A stretch of 64,000 nt of DNA from Eutypa lata (taxonomy: Eukaryota > Ascomycota > Sordariomycetes > Xylariales > Diatrypaceae): contig JAKULF010000007.1 in NCBI GenBank assembly GCA_022661535.1, forward strand, positions 682,001 through 746,000, read 5' to 3'. A program made the translations under genes and the position numbers. Shown piece by piece: positions 12,908 to 23,654 of this stretch; within the stretch, counting starts at the first letter, position 1, and each line of letters begins with the position of its first letter. The notes beneath the pieces were generated by a model. The model worked only from the letters and a program-made list of their open reading frames with translations, had not been told where the DNA came from and made no database searches.

Positions 12908-13466
12908 AAAAGAGCGTGGTGAAGATATCGAAGCCGCTGTCTCTAGCAGAGTGATGATCATTAAAAGAAACTGAAAAGATCTGAGACTACCATACACCTT
13001 CCACCCATATCTTTCACGTAAAGATTCATGACCTCCCCCGCATTTAATCATTTCTATACTGCAACGTCGCATTACTAACTACATTGACATTTAATTATAG
13101 AAAGCTCGACATTAGGTATGGGCCACACAATGCCCTACTAAATGCTGTTATTGTGTTACAGTTGCGATAAATCGGTGGATTTTTTTTTTAAAGCGACGGT
13201 ATATCTTTTTATTCGCAGCACCATAGAATTTCGGCCGTAAGTTTATTTATTATATAATAAGTAGTATATACCACATCATACCTCCCGCTATACCTCCCGC
13301 TAATTATTTTTCTCTCCATTTCTCTTCATTTTCGCACGACAGAACATTTGCAACTACAAAATTCACACTACTACTACACATTCAATTTTGCAGATGCTAA
13401 TTTATTAGTAGGGGCCAGATATGCTGGGCGCACCTCAATTCTTCACGGTAGGGGAAGTAAGATAAG

Positions 13467-16010
13467 ATGCATATAATAAGACCAGAACGCTCAAGAAGAG
13501 GGGATGATCGCGTTGGATCCTCTGAGGAGGCATCGCCATCGCCATCAGATTCGTCAGATGGTCTTCCTCCTGGGCGAACCGTTTACATGGGTGGTGGCTT
13601 GAAGCGTCGTAAACGGCCGGCTAATAAGACAAACTCGTCAAATCTCAATGACAAAAATAGTCATCTTGGGCGACCGTGTCAACATGCGGGTTGTTCGTCG
13701 CTTATTTTGACGGGCGGCAATTACTGCATACGCCACAAAACAGCTGAAAGTCCTGCCAACCCGGCCACTAACGGGACTGCATCGCCTCGTGAAATTCATG
13801 AAACTGGATCAAAGGTTCAGTCTCAGCCTCCGCCATTACCGAGAGTCAATGGCCATCCCGTGGAAACCTTTAGTAATGGCGACACTACAATTACTGTGAA
13901 TACCTCGAGGCAGCCAGTGCAACCGCCTGTTAGCAACAAAAAGCAACTTCCCGGCAAAAGCATAGCGAGAAAAACTGCGGGGGGGATCCGCTCCACCCCA
14001 ACAACCAGTTCTCCATTTCCGGACTATCGCCTAGGTAAACGATCACGACTCTCGTCTATTAATAACGACGACTCGTATGAAAAAGACCTTGCACCTACTG
14101 AATTTCGGAAGACGAACGGTACGGCTGGTGAAGATATTTCTCTCCGTCTAAAGCATACGACAAATGAGAAGGCGCCACAATCCAGGCAGCCGAATGGCGG
14201 AAATAGAGAAAGAAACTCACCTAAACCTAATTCCGAAGAGAAACGTCCACCAGATCGCCAGAGCGGCCCCGTAAGCGCGGTTATTAGAGATGATGGTCGC
14301 CACAAGCCATCGAATATTGGTCAAGATGCGACTAAAGTATACAATCCCCACGCCATCAAAAGTAACGGTGTTGGAGATAGCCGTGGACGTAAAGACCTAC
14401 CTACTCATCCCAATCCAAGGAAAGATCATGGAGAGGTGCAACGGGTGTGCGACCGACCTATCGCTCGAAACAGTAAAGAACACTCGATTCCCAAGGACAA
14501 GCAAAACACGCATGGCAACGCTCATGTTAGTAATGAAGTACCGACACTTCCTAGTTGGGGCCAGAAGTCATCTGGTTCTGATCGACATTCTGAGCCTTTG
14601 CAGTCTAAAAAGCCTCATATAAAAGAAGTGAATGGGACACCAAATCAAATCGGCCATAACACTACACGTTCAGAGCCCACATCTAGTGCTGCGATCTTAA
14701 CCAATGTTCCTAATGGAGTTAATGGCGTACACACGCAACACACGCAAGCAAGGTTTGCAATACTAACACCCCCTTCGCAAAATGGCCGAAGAAGGGTGAT
14801 CCCAGAGACATCACCTGCATCACCAGTAGCGAATGCCGGGACAGACTCGGACGATACTCCTTTGACAAAAGGAATGTCAAAAGCGCGATTCTGGAAGGGA
14901 TTACCAACTTCCTTCAAAGGAAAAGCGGCTACGAGTCATCCCACAATTGAGCCAAGTAGTCGAGCTGCATCCGTGACCATAAACGAAGCACAAAAAGTTA
15001 ATGGCGTTGGGTCGCATCCAAAAGATCTATCCAATCAATCCAAATCACATCCCCAGAAGAAGATGAGTCTCAGCGTCGCGGAGCGACAGAAACAGAGAAT
15101 CGAAAACCACGACCCCGAAAAGTTCGACACGTACATCTACGGGAAGGCGAACGAGCCGTTCCGGCCGGGCTCGGCGCTCTTCGACGTGCCCTGGTACGCG
15201 CAGCCGCCGCGCCCCGTGCGGCCCGCCACGCACTTCGGGTACTTCGACCCGCGGGTGCACTGGTCGCAGCCGAAGCCGGAGCAGTGGTACCGCGAGAAGA
15301 GGGAGGAGATCAGGCGGCGCGGGGGCCGGAAGGCGCAGGTCGGGAAAGCGGCCGCGACACTGGCGCACCGGAGGCTCGAGGACCAGAAGGTCGATCGCCG
15401 CATCAACTTGCCCGACCGCGTGGCGAATAACCCGCAGTGGATGAAGGCGCTCGACGAGCTCGACGAGATGGCTGAGGCTAATCGCCGGAGAATGCTCAAG
15501 GCGGAGGCGGATGCTAAGACCAAGACCAAGGCCAAGGCTAAGACCACTGCTGAGGCTTCGGCGGAGGCTTCGGTGGGGAGAGAGCGGGGGTCAATCTGCC
15601 TCCAGCCTGGTGTTTATATTGGTGCCCGTCAGTGGATGGAAGCTAAGAAGTTCATGCCGAACCTACGGACACCGCCACAGCCGGGAGCGCAGTCGAATGG
15701 GCGTGGGGAGCTCACAGATGACGAAGATGACGAAGAAGAAGACGAAGACGAACACGAAATACAACACTCGGATAACGACGAAGTCGAATACGAAAGCCCT
15801 TCCAGAGCTAGACGACAACGTAATAGGAGGGGAGGGGGAGCGGGAGGGGGAGGAAGGAAAAAGGGAAAGGCGAGGGCTACTACTTCTACTGCTGGTACTG
15901 GTACTGGTACTGGTGCTGGTACTGCTATGGTGGTCGGCGACGATGAAGAAGATTACTATGGCGGCGATGATGACGAGTGCATGGGTGGTGTTGTTTCGGA
16001 TCTGCAGTAA
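13467..16010 (+). CDS. large disordered protein of unknown function with Cys/His knuckle and acidic tail
   Basis: One uninterrupted frame of 847 residues. Near residues 71-90 is a Cys/His cluster (GRPCQHAGCSSLI followed by YCIRH), which could bind zinc. Residues about 100-530 are Ser/Pro/Asn-rich and look disordered. The best-ordered block is at about 560-650, with a proline/aromatic stretch (LFDVPWYAQPPRPVRPATHF) followed by a Trp-rich, strongly basic helix with EKREEIRRRGGRK. The tail has an Asp/Glu run, an Arg/Gly-rich segment and a Gly-Thr repeat. Alternating acidic and basic tracts suggest a nuclear, chromatin- or RNA-associated protein, but I do not recognise the family. The start codon is uncertain; an upstream exon is possible. 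Confidence 0.7.
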   Translation: MHIIRPERSRRGDDRVGSSEEASPSPSDSSDGLPPGRTVYMGGGLKRRKRPANKTNSSNLNDKNSHLGRPCQHAGCSSLILTGGNYCIRHKTAESPANPATNGTASPREIHETGSKVQSQPPPLPRVNGHPVETFSNGDTTITVNTSRQPVQPPVSNKKQLPGKSIARKTAGGIRSTPTTSSPFPDYRLGKRSRLSSINNDDSYEKDLAPTEFRKTNGTAGEDISLRLKHTTNEKAPQSRQPNGGNRERNSPKPNSEEKRPPDRQSGPVSAVIRDDGRHKPSNIGQDATKVYNPHAIKSNGVGDSRGRKDLPTHPNPRKDHGEVQRVCDRPIARNSKEHSIPKDKQNTHGNAHVSNEVPTLPSWGQKSSGSDRHSEPLQSKKPHIKEVNGTPNQIGHNTTRSEPTSSAAILTNVPNGVNGVHTQHTQARFAILTPPSQNGRRRVIPETSPASPVANAGTDSDDTPLTKGMSKARFWKGLPTSFKGKAATSHPTIEPSSRAASVTINEAQKVNGVGSHPKDLSNQSKSHPQKKMSLSVAERQKQRIENHDPEKFDTYIYGKANEPFRPGSALFDVPWYAQPPRPVRPATHFGYFDPRVHWSQPKPEQWYREKREEIRRRGGRKAQVGKAAATLAHRRLEDQKVDRRINLPDRVANNPQWMKALDELDEMAEANRRRMLKAEADAKTKTKAKAKTTAEASAEASVGRERGSICLQPGVYIGARQWMEAKKFMPNLRTPPQPGAQSNGRGELTDDEDDEEEDEDEHEIQHSDNDEVEYESPSRARRQRNRRGGGAGGGGRKKGKARATTSTAGTGTGTGAGTAMVVGDDEEDYYGGDDDECMGGVVSDLQ

Positions 16011-16148
16011 CTGAGCTGGATACCGTCTATCTCCCTAAGTGTGGTGGCTGACTGCTATGCGTGTTGCGTTGCGTTCGGTATGCGCAAACGGAGTATGCAT
16101 GCAAATGAATGAGTGAGGTAATTAGGCCTAGCTCAAACCACGAATGAA

Positions 16149-16150
16149 GC

Positions 16151-16185
<35 letters not shown>

Positions 16186-16186
16186 G
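16149..16186. repeat. (CTGT)n tetranucleotide repeat
   Basis: About nine uninterrupted TGTC/CTGT units. Confidence 0.9.
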
Positions 16187-17404
16187 CATTGCATTCCTTG
16201 CATTGCGCAGCGACAAATACGCGCAACCACATATCGCATCCAATGCATGTCTATAATAAGCTTTCGGAACAGATGCGCGAAAAAAGTCCAAGCTTTGGAA
16301 ATGCGATTTGGCACGGTATCGACTATATCCATCCATCTATCATCTATCGGCATCAGGATCAGGAACTGGATGGATATCGCAGGCTCTTTAGCAATTTGCT
16401 TTCTGCTAATTCGACTACCTGCCTACCTACCTACAAATGGCCACCTAAATTTAGGTAGTTTTCAGCAGCAGGTCCCCAGTCTACAATGGAGAGTTAAGGT
16501 CGCTATAGAAGTCGCTCGGTCGGGGTGGGGCTGACTTGGCATTCCTCACTCAATACTTTCGTACCCAACTACTAGCATACCAGCATTAGTACCTCCTCAG
16601 CTGTCTGTCTGTCTCTGCCATTTATGGAAGAGCAAATGCAGACAAACAAGCCAGCAATCTAGATAGTTAGTTGGTGCAATCCTGCAATTGCAAACCTTCG
16701 AAAGCAAAACCTCAAATTACTTTATATACATAGCATGAAAAAAAATTATACGAGCACTGGGTTTATACATACATAGTTACATCCATGAAATAGGGAGTTG
16801 GCTTGTTGGCAAACGTACTTTATGTACTTACGCACGAGAAATGAACATAGAATAAGGAAATGAAGGGTGAATTACCTTACGTACCTAAGTAGGTAGGTAC
16901 ATAAGATAGATCAACGCAAGAAGGGGAGGAAATAATCAAACACCATTAAGCTCTTTTTTTTTTTCATTACATGACTTTCTTTTCTCTCCCGTCGCAGTCG
17001 CTACTTTATTTACGCTCGTTCGTTTATTCGTTATCACTATTCTCTATTCTATTTTCCTTTTTTATATATATCTATCTCACGTCCTGCCTGCTTACCTCCG
17101 AGTGTAGCCTAGATATGGGTGTAAGTAAATATATAAGCAAACATGCGACATGATATAGCAAGCAGACGCTAATGATAGGCGGTGGTAAATGCTCATATTT
17201 TTACTTTTGGTTTTCCTTTCCTTCCATCCAGCCCTTACGCCGTCGACGTCTTTTTAAACCCTATCTGCTCATCTATCTATTTCAAGGGGGAGGTATGTAC
17301 TCTCCCTCGCTCCCTACTTACTTATTCCCATCCACCTCTGCTATCTACATCCACCCTCACATACACCCAGCCTCCTCACCCACACTACCCCCACTCCCTC
17401 ACTT

Positions 17405-17448
17405 ACACACACACACACACACACATTCACACACACACACACACACAT
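17405..17448. repeat. interrupted (CA)n microsatellite at the 3' end of the aconitase-family gene
   Basis: Two CA runs separated by ATT abut the stop codon of the minus-strand gene, so they form the start of its 3' UTR, where they read as TG repeats in the transcript. Confidence 0.9.
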
Positions 17449-19988
17449 TCACCGATGCGCCTGCTTCGCCAACAGATTCAGCGCGCTCCCGGCAAGTATG
17501 AAGAGGGCCTGATCCCGACTAACGGCATGGTTCGTCCTGACGACGAACGCCTCGCCGGTCTCGAACTTGCGGACCCGCAGCGCCACGTCCCCCTCGCCCC
17601 CGTTCCTTAGCATGTCCAGGAGGCCCACGGTCTCGACCTCGTCGCAGGCCCCGATGCGCGCGTAGTCGGCCTCGGGGTCCGCGAACGTCAGGGGCACCAC
17701 GCCCTGCTTCTTCAGGTTCGTCTCGTGGATGCGCGCGAAGCTCTTGGCCAGCACGAGCCGCGCCCCCAGGTACCGCGGCTGCAGCGCCGCGTGCTCGCGC
17801 GCCGACCCCTCCCCGTAGTTGTGCTCCGCCACCACGAGCCACGGCTGCCCGCGCTCGCGCCACCGCCGCCCCAGCTCCGGGATCGTCCGCGGCGTCGTCG
17901 GGTCGCCCGCCGCGTCGATCCGGTCGAACACCTCGTTCACGGCCCCCGTCTCGCCGTTCGTCGCCGTGTTCAGCGTGTTCGCGCTGATGTTGGGCAGGTG
18001 GCCCTTGTATTTCAGCCAGGGCCCCGCCGCCGAGATCGTGTCCGTCGTGCACTTCCCCGTCACCTTGACGAGGACGCGGAGACCCTGCAGCTCGGAGTCG
18101 GGGAAGGGCTCGAAGGGCTCCAGGAGGGCGAGGCGCTCCGACGTGGGCGCTATGGCTACGTCGACGGTCGGGTCGGGGGCCTGGGTCAGGGGCCGGAACT
18201 CGGCGCGCGCGACCTCGAAGGGCTGCGCGGGGAGCTCGGACCCCACGGGCGCCGAGAACCGGAACTCCTCGCCCGACGCGGTCGCGAGGCTGTCCGTCAT
18301 CGGGTTGAAGGTGGTGCGGCCGGCGAACGCCATGGCGGTCACGACCTCGGGCGAGGCGAGGAAGTTCATCGTGCCCGGGTTGCCGTCGTTGCGGCCCTTG
18401 AAGTTGCGGTTGAACGAGGTCAGGATCGCGTTCGGGGCGCCTTGTTCCACGTCGTCGCTGCGCTTCCACTGCCCGATGCACGGCCCGCACGCGTTGGACA
18501 GGATCGTGCTGCCCGCTTCGCGGAACGTCTCAAGAGGCCCGTCCCGCCGCAGCGTCTCCCGGATCTGGTCGCTGCCCGGCGTCACGTAGAAGTCGGAGGC
18601 GGGCTTCAGACCTGCCTCCATCGCTTCGCGCACCATCCCCTCAACCCGCGTCATGTCCTCGTACGAGCTGTTCGTGCAGCTGCCGATCAGACCCGCCGAT
18701 AGCTTCTCGGGCCAGTTCTGCTCCTTGACGGTCTCCTTGAACTGGGATAGCGGCGTCGATAGGTCGGGTGTGAAGGGCCCGTTGATGTGCGGCTCGAGCG
18801 TGGACAGGTCGATGGTGATGATCTCGTCGTAGTGGGCGTCCTTGTCGGCGCCGAGGTGGACGATGTCGGAGAACTTCTTCGCCTCGGCCGCGACGTCGTG
18901 TCTGTGCGTCGCCTCGAGGTACCGGACGTGAGCGCTGTTGAAGGGGAAGATGGACGTGGTGGCGCCAACCTCGGCTCCCATATTGCAGACGGTCGCCATG
19001 CCGGTGCAGCTCAGGGTCTCGACGCCGGGGCCGAAGTATTCGATGATGAAACCCGTCCCGCCGCGCACCGTCAGCTGTCCGGCCAGGTTCAGGATGACGT
19101 CCTTGGGCGACGCCCAGCCGTTGAGCTGCCCGACGAGCTTCACGCCCAGGATGCGGGGGGCCTTGAGCTCCCAGGGCGCGCCGACGAGGGCCTCGACCGC
19201 GTCGGCGCCACCGACACCGATGGCGATGGTGGAGAGGCCGCCGGCGTTGGGAGTGTGGCTGTCGGTGCCCAGCATCATGAGGCCCGGGGCGGCGTAGTTC
19301 TCCAGCACGCTCTGGTGGATGATGCCGGCGCCGGGCGGCCAGAACTCGATGCCGTACTTCCGCGCGGCGGACTCGAGGAAGTCGAACACCTCCCGGTTCG
19401 TCGCGATGCCCACCTCCAGGTCGTCCTGGGCCCCGCGCTCGCCCACGATCAGGTGGTCGCAGTGCGTGCTGGCCGGGATGGCCGTCGCCGGCAGCCCGCA
19501 CGTCATGAACTGCAGCAGCGCCATCTGCGCCGACGCGTCCTGCATCGCGACCCGGTCCGGCTTCAGCTTGAGGTTCGCGACCCCGCGGACGTCGCGCCCG
19601 CCGTTCGTCCCCGCCCCTAGCAGCGACTCCTCCGCATTGTCCAGGTGGCTGTACAGGATCTTCTCGGCGAGCGTCAGGGCCCGCCCCCTGCCTAGGACTT
19701 CTTTGACCTTCTCGTAGTTCTTGGCCAGCTTTAGGTAGGGGGGTATCCGCGGGTTCGTGTTCGAGGTGTCGAATGTCGGGGTTGCGAAGGATCGGGTTTG
19801 TAATGACGAGGGGATTTCACCCCGCCGACAACTTCGGGGTATGAGGCCCTGTAAGTTTGGCTTGTTAGTCGCTGAATGAAGGATAACTAGAGTAACCATA
19901 GTGGAGGTAGTTAATGGTTTCCGGTGATTACCAGCTCACTTACCCGGAATCCAGTGCCTTGGCGGCACGCACGCCCAATTGCCGTCAT
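17449..19988 (-). CDS. mitochondrial aconitase-family hydratase (Aco2-like)
   Basis: The open frame starting at 19899 runs through an intron. A better model has a 15-codon first exon (19944-19988) encoding MTAIGRACRQGTGFR, a GTAAGT donor, a GACTAAC branch site and a CAG acceptor, then exon 2 (17449-19848). Together they give 814 residues and an Arg-rich mitochondrial presequence ending near RSFAT. Aconitase hallmarks are TDSHTPNAGGL (about residue 210) and the [4Fe-4S] cysteines in IGSCTNSSYEDM and ACGPCIGQW. The enzyme should interconvert citrate and isocitrate or act on a homologue. Fungal Aco2 paralogues are linked to homocitrate dehydration in lysine synthesis, but sequence alone does not decide between these. 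Coding GC is very high compared with flanking DNA. Confidence 0.88.
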
Positions 19989-20461
19989 AATTTCCCAATT
20001 GGCATGAGCACTTGCATCACAGATCACAAATCGCAAATGGAAAAAAAAATTAGTTTCTCGTGCCGCTGAGATCTTTTGGCTGGTGGAAGACCCTCCCTGG
20101 ACTACACTAACTAGAAATTTTTAGCGGATTGACAATTCGCTGAGTCTGATTGGTAGTTGAGTTTGGTGGCCTGCGATGCCGGAGACCGACAAGACCGCAG
20201 AGGCAAATCTGGGGAAATGGCGCTAGAATGGAGTAGGATTTCTCAGTGGAGATTAGGCCTTGTAGGTGCTGAATTACATGTACAATACCTAGCACTACGA
20301 AAGTACCTTGGCCTACATACTTTTCATACCATGATCATCTATCAGTGATGAGGGAACTACACTGATCTGTCTGCTGATTTCTTAATAAGCACAAGGGATT
20401 TATATCCCTCTTATATCAAGATTGAGACAGGTAATTTCAATATGACTTAAAGACATGGATT
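19989..20461. other. intergenic region
   Basis: Presumed promoter of the aconitase-family gene (minus) and 3' flank of the cucumopine synthase-like gene (minus). No gene seen. Confidence 0.6.
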
Positions 20462-21523
20462 TCATTTATATTTAGCTAGCTTAGGCATTGTCGCAGCTTC
20501 TTCCGGCGTTCGAATCTGAAACTGATCCTTGAGATACCAAGGAAATATCAAGAGTACCCATCGATTCTGCATCTGCACGAATGTTCGCAGGGAGTCCGTC
20601 AGCTGGCGGTAGTCGTCGAGCGTGGACAGGGAATCCAGAGCCGCTTCATACATCTTCCCGATCCCGACCATCGTAGCCAAGCCGAGGTCTCCCAGGAACT
20701 CGAAATGATTAAACGTCTGCGTCAGGAATTCCCGCGTCTGACGGACCATGAGCGGTAGCGTCATTTCTGGGTACGTCGAGACCGTTAGCAACCGCGTGAT
20801 CACGTGGGGTCCTAGCATGCTCAAGAACCCCTGCAGGAAGACCGTTACGGGAAAGGGGCTCTCTTGGTCGCCGGCGCGAGCATGGACGGCACCTAGACGG
20901 ATCTTCTGGATATCATCTGGCTCCACCAGCCGTCTGAGCAGAGCCGTCTCCCGGTCTATAGCCTTCTTAGCCGATTCCCAGCTACCATCGAACTCCTCTT
21001 CAGCTCCCGCACCCGTCATATGAGATGCTGCTGCTCCTGCTGGTGGTGTTGTTGTTGTTACCAAACTACGATGACAACCACCATCTTCATCACCAGGCCT
21101 CCGAACCTCCACCTCCACAATCCTCGGCACACGTCGATCCAGCGTCTGCTGTAGCACGAGCCTCCCCAGCCCCGCCAGCCCCGCCAGGTCCTCCGCCACG
21201 ACCTCGGCGAACTGGTTCACGGGCGTGCTCTCGGTGACGACCCCGTAGCAGAAGCAGATGGACTGGCCGACGGCGTTGTAGTATACGACGCCCTCACGGC
21301 GACGCACCATATTGCTCGAGCTTCTGCCTCCTGGGGGGGAGAGCGTCGGTACGGGCGCGTAGAAGGTCTCCCCCGCCACGACTACGTGGAGCAGGAAGCT
21401 CCGGAGGGGGAGGAGGGAGATTAGTGTGCTCACGACCGCTGGGTTCGTGTCTGTGAGGAGGCGTAGCCGGAAGGAGGTCTCGGGCGTTGGACCCGTGATG
21501 GTGATGAGGTCTGCGAAGGCCAT
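20462..21523 (-). CDS. cucumopine synthase-like protein (DUF3830 + C-terminal helical bundle)
   Basis: A single-exon 353-residue protein. The N-terminal part (about 1-130) looks like a DUF3830/cyclophilin-like beta domain: it has a hydrophobic strand pattern, YAPVP-type turn, and the block VVYYNAVGQSICFCYG followed by TESTPVNQFAEV. The C-terminal part (about 175-350) is all-helical with conserved-looking TFNHFEFLGDLGL and QNRWVLLIFPWYLKDQ. This two-domain order is the one I associate with Agrobacterium cucumopine synthase, which makes opines from an amino acid and 2-oxoglutarate, and with its uncharacterised fungal relatives. The middle (about 135-170) is a low-complexity Gly/Thr/Ala linker. 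Family assignment is from memory and moderate; enzymatic activity in the fungus is not established. Confidence 0.55.
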   Translation of the reverse strand: MAFADLITITGPTPETSFRLRLLTDTNPAVVSTLISLLPLRSFLLHVVVAGETFYAPVPTLSPPGGRSSSNMVRRREGVVYYNAVGQSICFCYGVVTESTPVNQFAEVVAEDLAGLAGLGRLVLQQTLDRRVPRIVEVEVRRPGDEDGGCHRSLVTTTTPPAGAAASHMTGAGAEEEFDGSWESAKKAIDRETALLRRLVEPDDIQKIRLGAVHARAGDQESPFPVTVFLQGFLSMLGPHVITRLLTVSTYPEMTLPLMVRQTREFLTQTFNHFEFLGDLGLATMVGIGKMYEAALDSLSTLDDYRQLTDSLRTFVQMQNRWVLLIFPWYLKDQFQIRTPEEAATMPKLAKYK

Positions 21524-21915
21524 TTTTTGTGAGGGGTGGCGCTCTGGGCTTTCTGACGGGCTGTGGTGGTATTTTGGAACTTATGTATACAGCGTCAAGT
21601 GAACCACGTTTCTGAATAGCAATGTGTATGCGCTTGATGAGATTGGTCCGTACTACTGTAAACCTGATCATTTATCCAAGGGGATATTTGCATAGAAAAA
21701 GTGATAGCAGACTCCATTTCATCACATATCTTATCTACATTTTACCACTCCATTCATGGTTTCTGAATGCTATGGCTATAGTCACAGGTGGTGGACCTCC
21801 TTATCGCTGCTGCGTGCACGATAGTGAGATTAATATTTCCCTAAGAGGCAATTTCTATCGGGAAACTGCGTCTCTATAATGCGGGTCATCGGCGTGGATA
21901 CCCCCTAGACTACTA

Positions 21916-22305
21916 TTAGGGGCTAGCCCCTTGAATATGCATTTGGAGCTCGCTATGTTTCTCTACGGAGGCTTTCAACTTGTCCCGAATGTGAATCGTC
22001 TGCGCCACCCTATGCCTGAACAATTCCGTAGACGTCTGCAAAGCTACGTGAAGGTACACGCTCTCCATTTCGACATTGCCTCGAAGCCCGTACAGATCGG
22101 CGAGATCCTTTTTCATGTAGTAAACCAAATGCACGTGCGAAGTGTCACTTAAATCTTCCCCGAGGGTCTTGTGACATAAGACGATAGCGTCTTCGTAGCA
22201 ACGTTGCTCCTTGAGTACATTCGACAGGGCTCTCGTAGCCGGGACATGCCAGCCATCTCTCCCAGCTCGCGGGTTTTGGTTCCTCCGGAATAGCTCCCGT
22301 GCTGA
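21916..22305 (-). pseudogene. TPR-like coding relic
   Basis: A 129-codon open stretch runs from just after a TAA to a TAG stop on the minus strand. It reads like two helical-repeat units: PATRALSNVLKEQRCYEDAI and then HLVYYMKKDLADLYGLRGNV, with the spacing and small/large residue pattern of kinesin-light-chain-type TPRs. It has no good start codon, but a possible acceptor (AATCAG) sits at its 5' edge. It may be the terminal exon of a longer gene whose upstream part is gone or unrecognisable. The adjacent upstream DNA is AT-rich with no continuing frame that I can join. Its family assignment is weak. Confidence 0.3.
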
Positions 22306-22489
22306 TTACTCTGCGCCGTTAGCTTTCCGTTTCGCCTTCATCACGCAACATGGGCGAGCTGGCTTTCGAAGGTTTCGTGGCGGCAGGGGCTGGGGCGACC
22401 TTGGAACGATTCTCTGAAAAATAGGAGAGTCCTATCTGTTGTTCTCGGGAGCTAGTCATCGTTGATGAATAACTAGCAGATTTGAGCAA

Positions 22490-22690
22490 ATAAGTGAGAT
22501 TATTATATTAATTTATATTTAAATAAATTTAGTGAAAATTTGTTAATCATAAATAATATTAAATTAATGAAATACTATTCTCAAATGAAATTTAATTAAA
22601 TGAATACATTTTTAAACATGTTATTTATGTGCAAAACCATATCCGTAATTTGTCCTTCTCGTTAAATATACTTAAAGTTATATATACTTT
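22490..22690. other. very AT-rich patch
   Basis: About 200 bp of almost pure A/T with many TTAAAT/AATTTA words, strongly different from the flanks. It is compatible with decay by RIP-like C-to-T mutation, but other origins are possible. Confidence 0.7.
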
Positions 22691-23654
22691 TTAGACCTTC
22701 CAGTTCCTCTCTCGTACGTTCAGTTGCTATTGGTTAGGTCCAGAAAATGAACGCAACAAATAGTGCAGAGTATCTTGAACGTAAGAAAAGTCTGTCTTCG
22801 CCCCAAAGCTTCTTTGCGTCACGGAAACATGGATTAGAGTCAAATTTAACGATAGAAAGGCTTACGTCGCCCCGCCACTAAGAGCTCTGATGTCTTAGCA
22901 TCAGCAAAGACATATAGGGAGGATATAAAGACTCAACATGCTATTAGCGCAATGAAGACCCTAAGTCCGGTGTTGGCTATGGATGTGGATATCACGACTG
23001 GCACGAAGAGCATAAGGAGAAGAGCCGAGGCCATCAGAGATCTCAACAGGCTGCGCAGAAGTGTATGCGGGAAGATATGTATTAGCGGACTTTGTGACAT
23101 AGCTCGATGGGGTGGGATCTGTTATGCTGCCTATTAGCCTGTTGTGATATGAGTTCTAATGCAGTATGTGCAATGCAGTATGTGATACTGCAACAAGATA
23201 GATGCGCAACGAATAAGACTGCCATGTATACATACCTTCTTTAGAACTTGAGAACCCCAAATAAGAATATCCTCTATCACACAGCTTAACAACGAGAGCG
23301 TAGACTTTGCGTGTGATAACCCGATGGAAACAAGGTCATAATGACCCAGGTATTCCGTCTCGTCTCTCGGGATCTGGCCCGTATTTTCTACCCAATTTTC
23401 AACATTCGAGATATCGCGAGAGCGAGCGACAGGTCTACCGAAGGCCCGTTCAGTGCGCTCTAGCAGTGAATCTGTCAGGCAATTTCTTAGCGTCTATATA
23501 ATATCTCAAATTGACACCGAGTTGCTTGAAAGAAATCTGAATGGCACTTGCTAATCCGTTTCTTCGGCCCTTTGAGGGGCTATAATTTATAATGTGCATT
23601 GGTGATTGAGGTGAACTTACTCCGCTTCTCACCACCGGTTCCTGATATCATGAA

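Larger units (their letters stand above)
9820..13466. other. 3.6-kb non-coding region with simple repeats
   Basis: No gene is supported. There is a (GT)n tract at about 10290-10317, an AAATGC hexamer array at about 12231-12256 and a CATTG pentamer array at about 12882-12907. Open frames here are short and on both strands at once, the pattern of chance frames. A 5' UTR intron of the following gene may lie at its right edge. Confidence 0.55.
16011..17448. other. intergenic region, convergent 3' ends
   Basis: About 1.4 kb with a (CTGT)n run at about 16149-16186 and two CA tracts just before the aconitase-family stop codon. No coding signal is recognised. Confidence 0.6.

Noticed and set aside
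17519..19620. Long open frames on both strands inside the aconitase-family gene (up to 325 codons)
   Set aside because: They are Arg/Ala/Pro-rich shadows produced by the very high third-position GC of the real gene and have no domain content.
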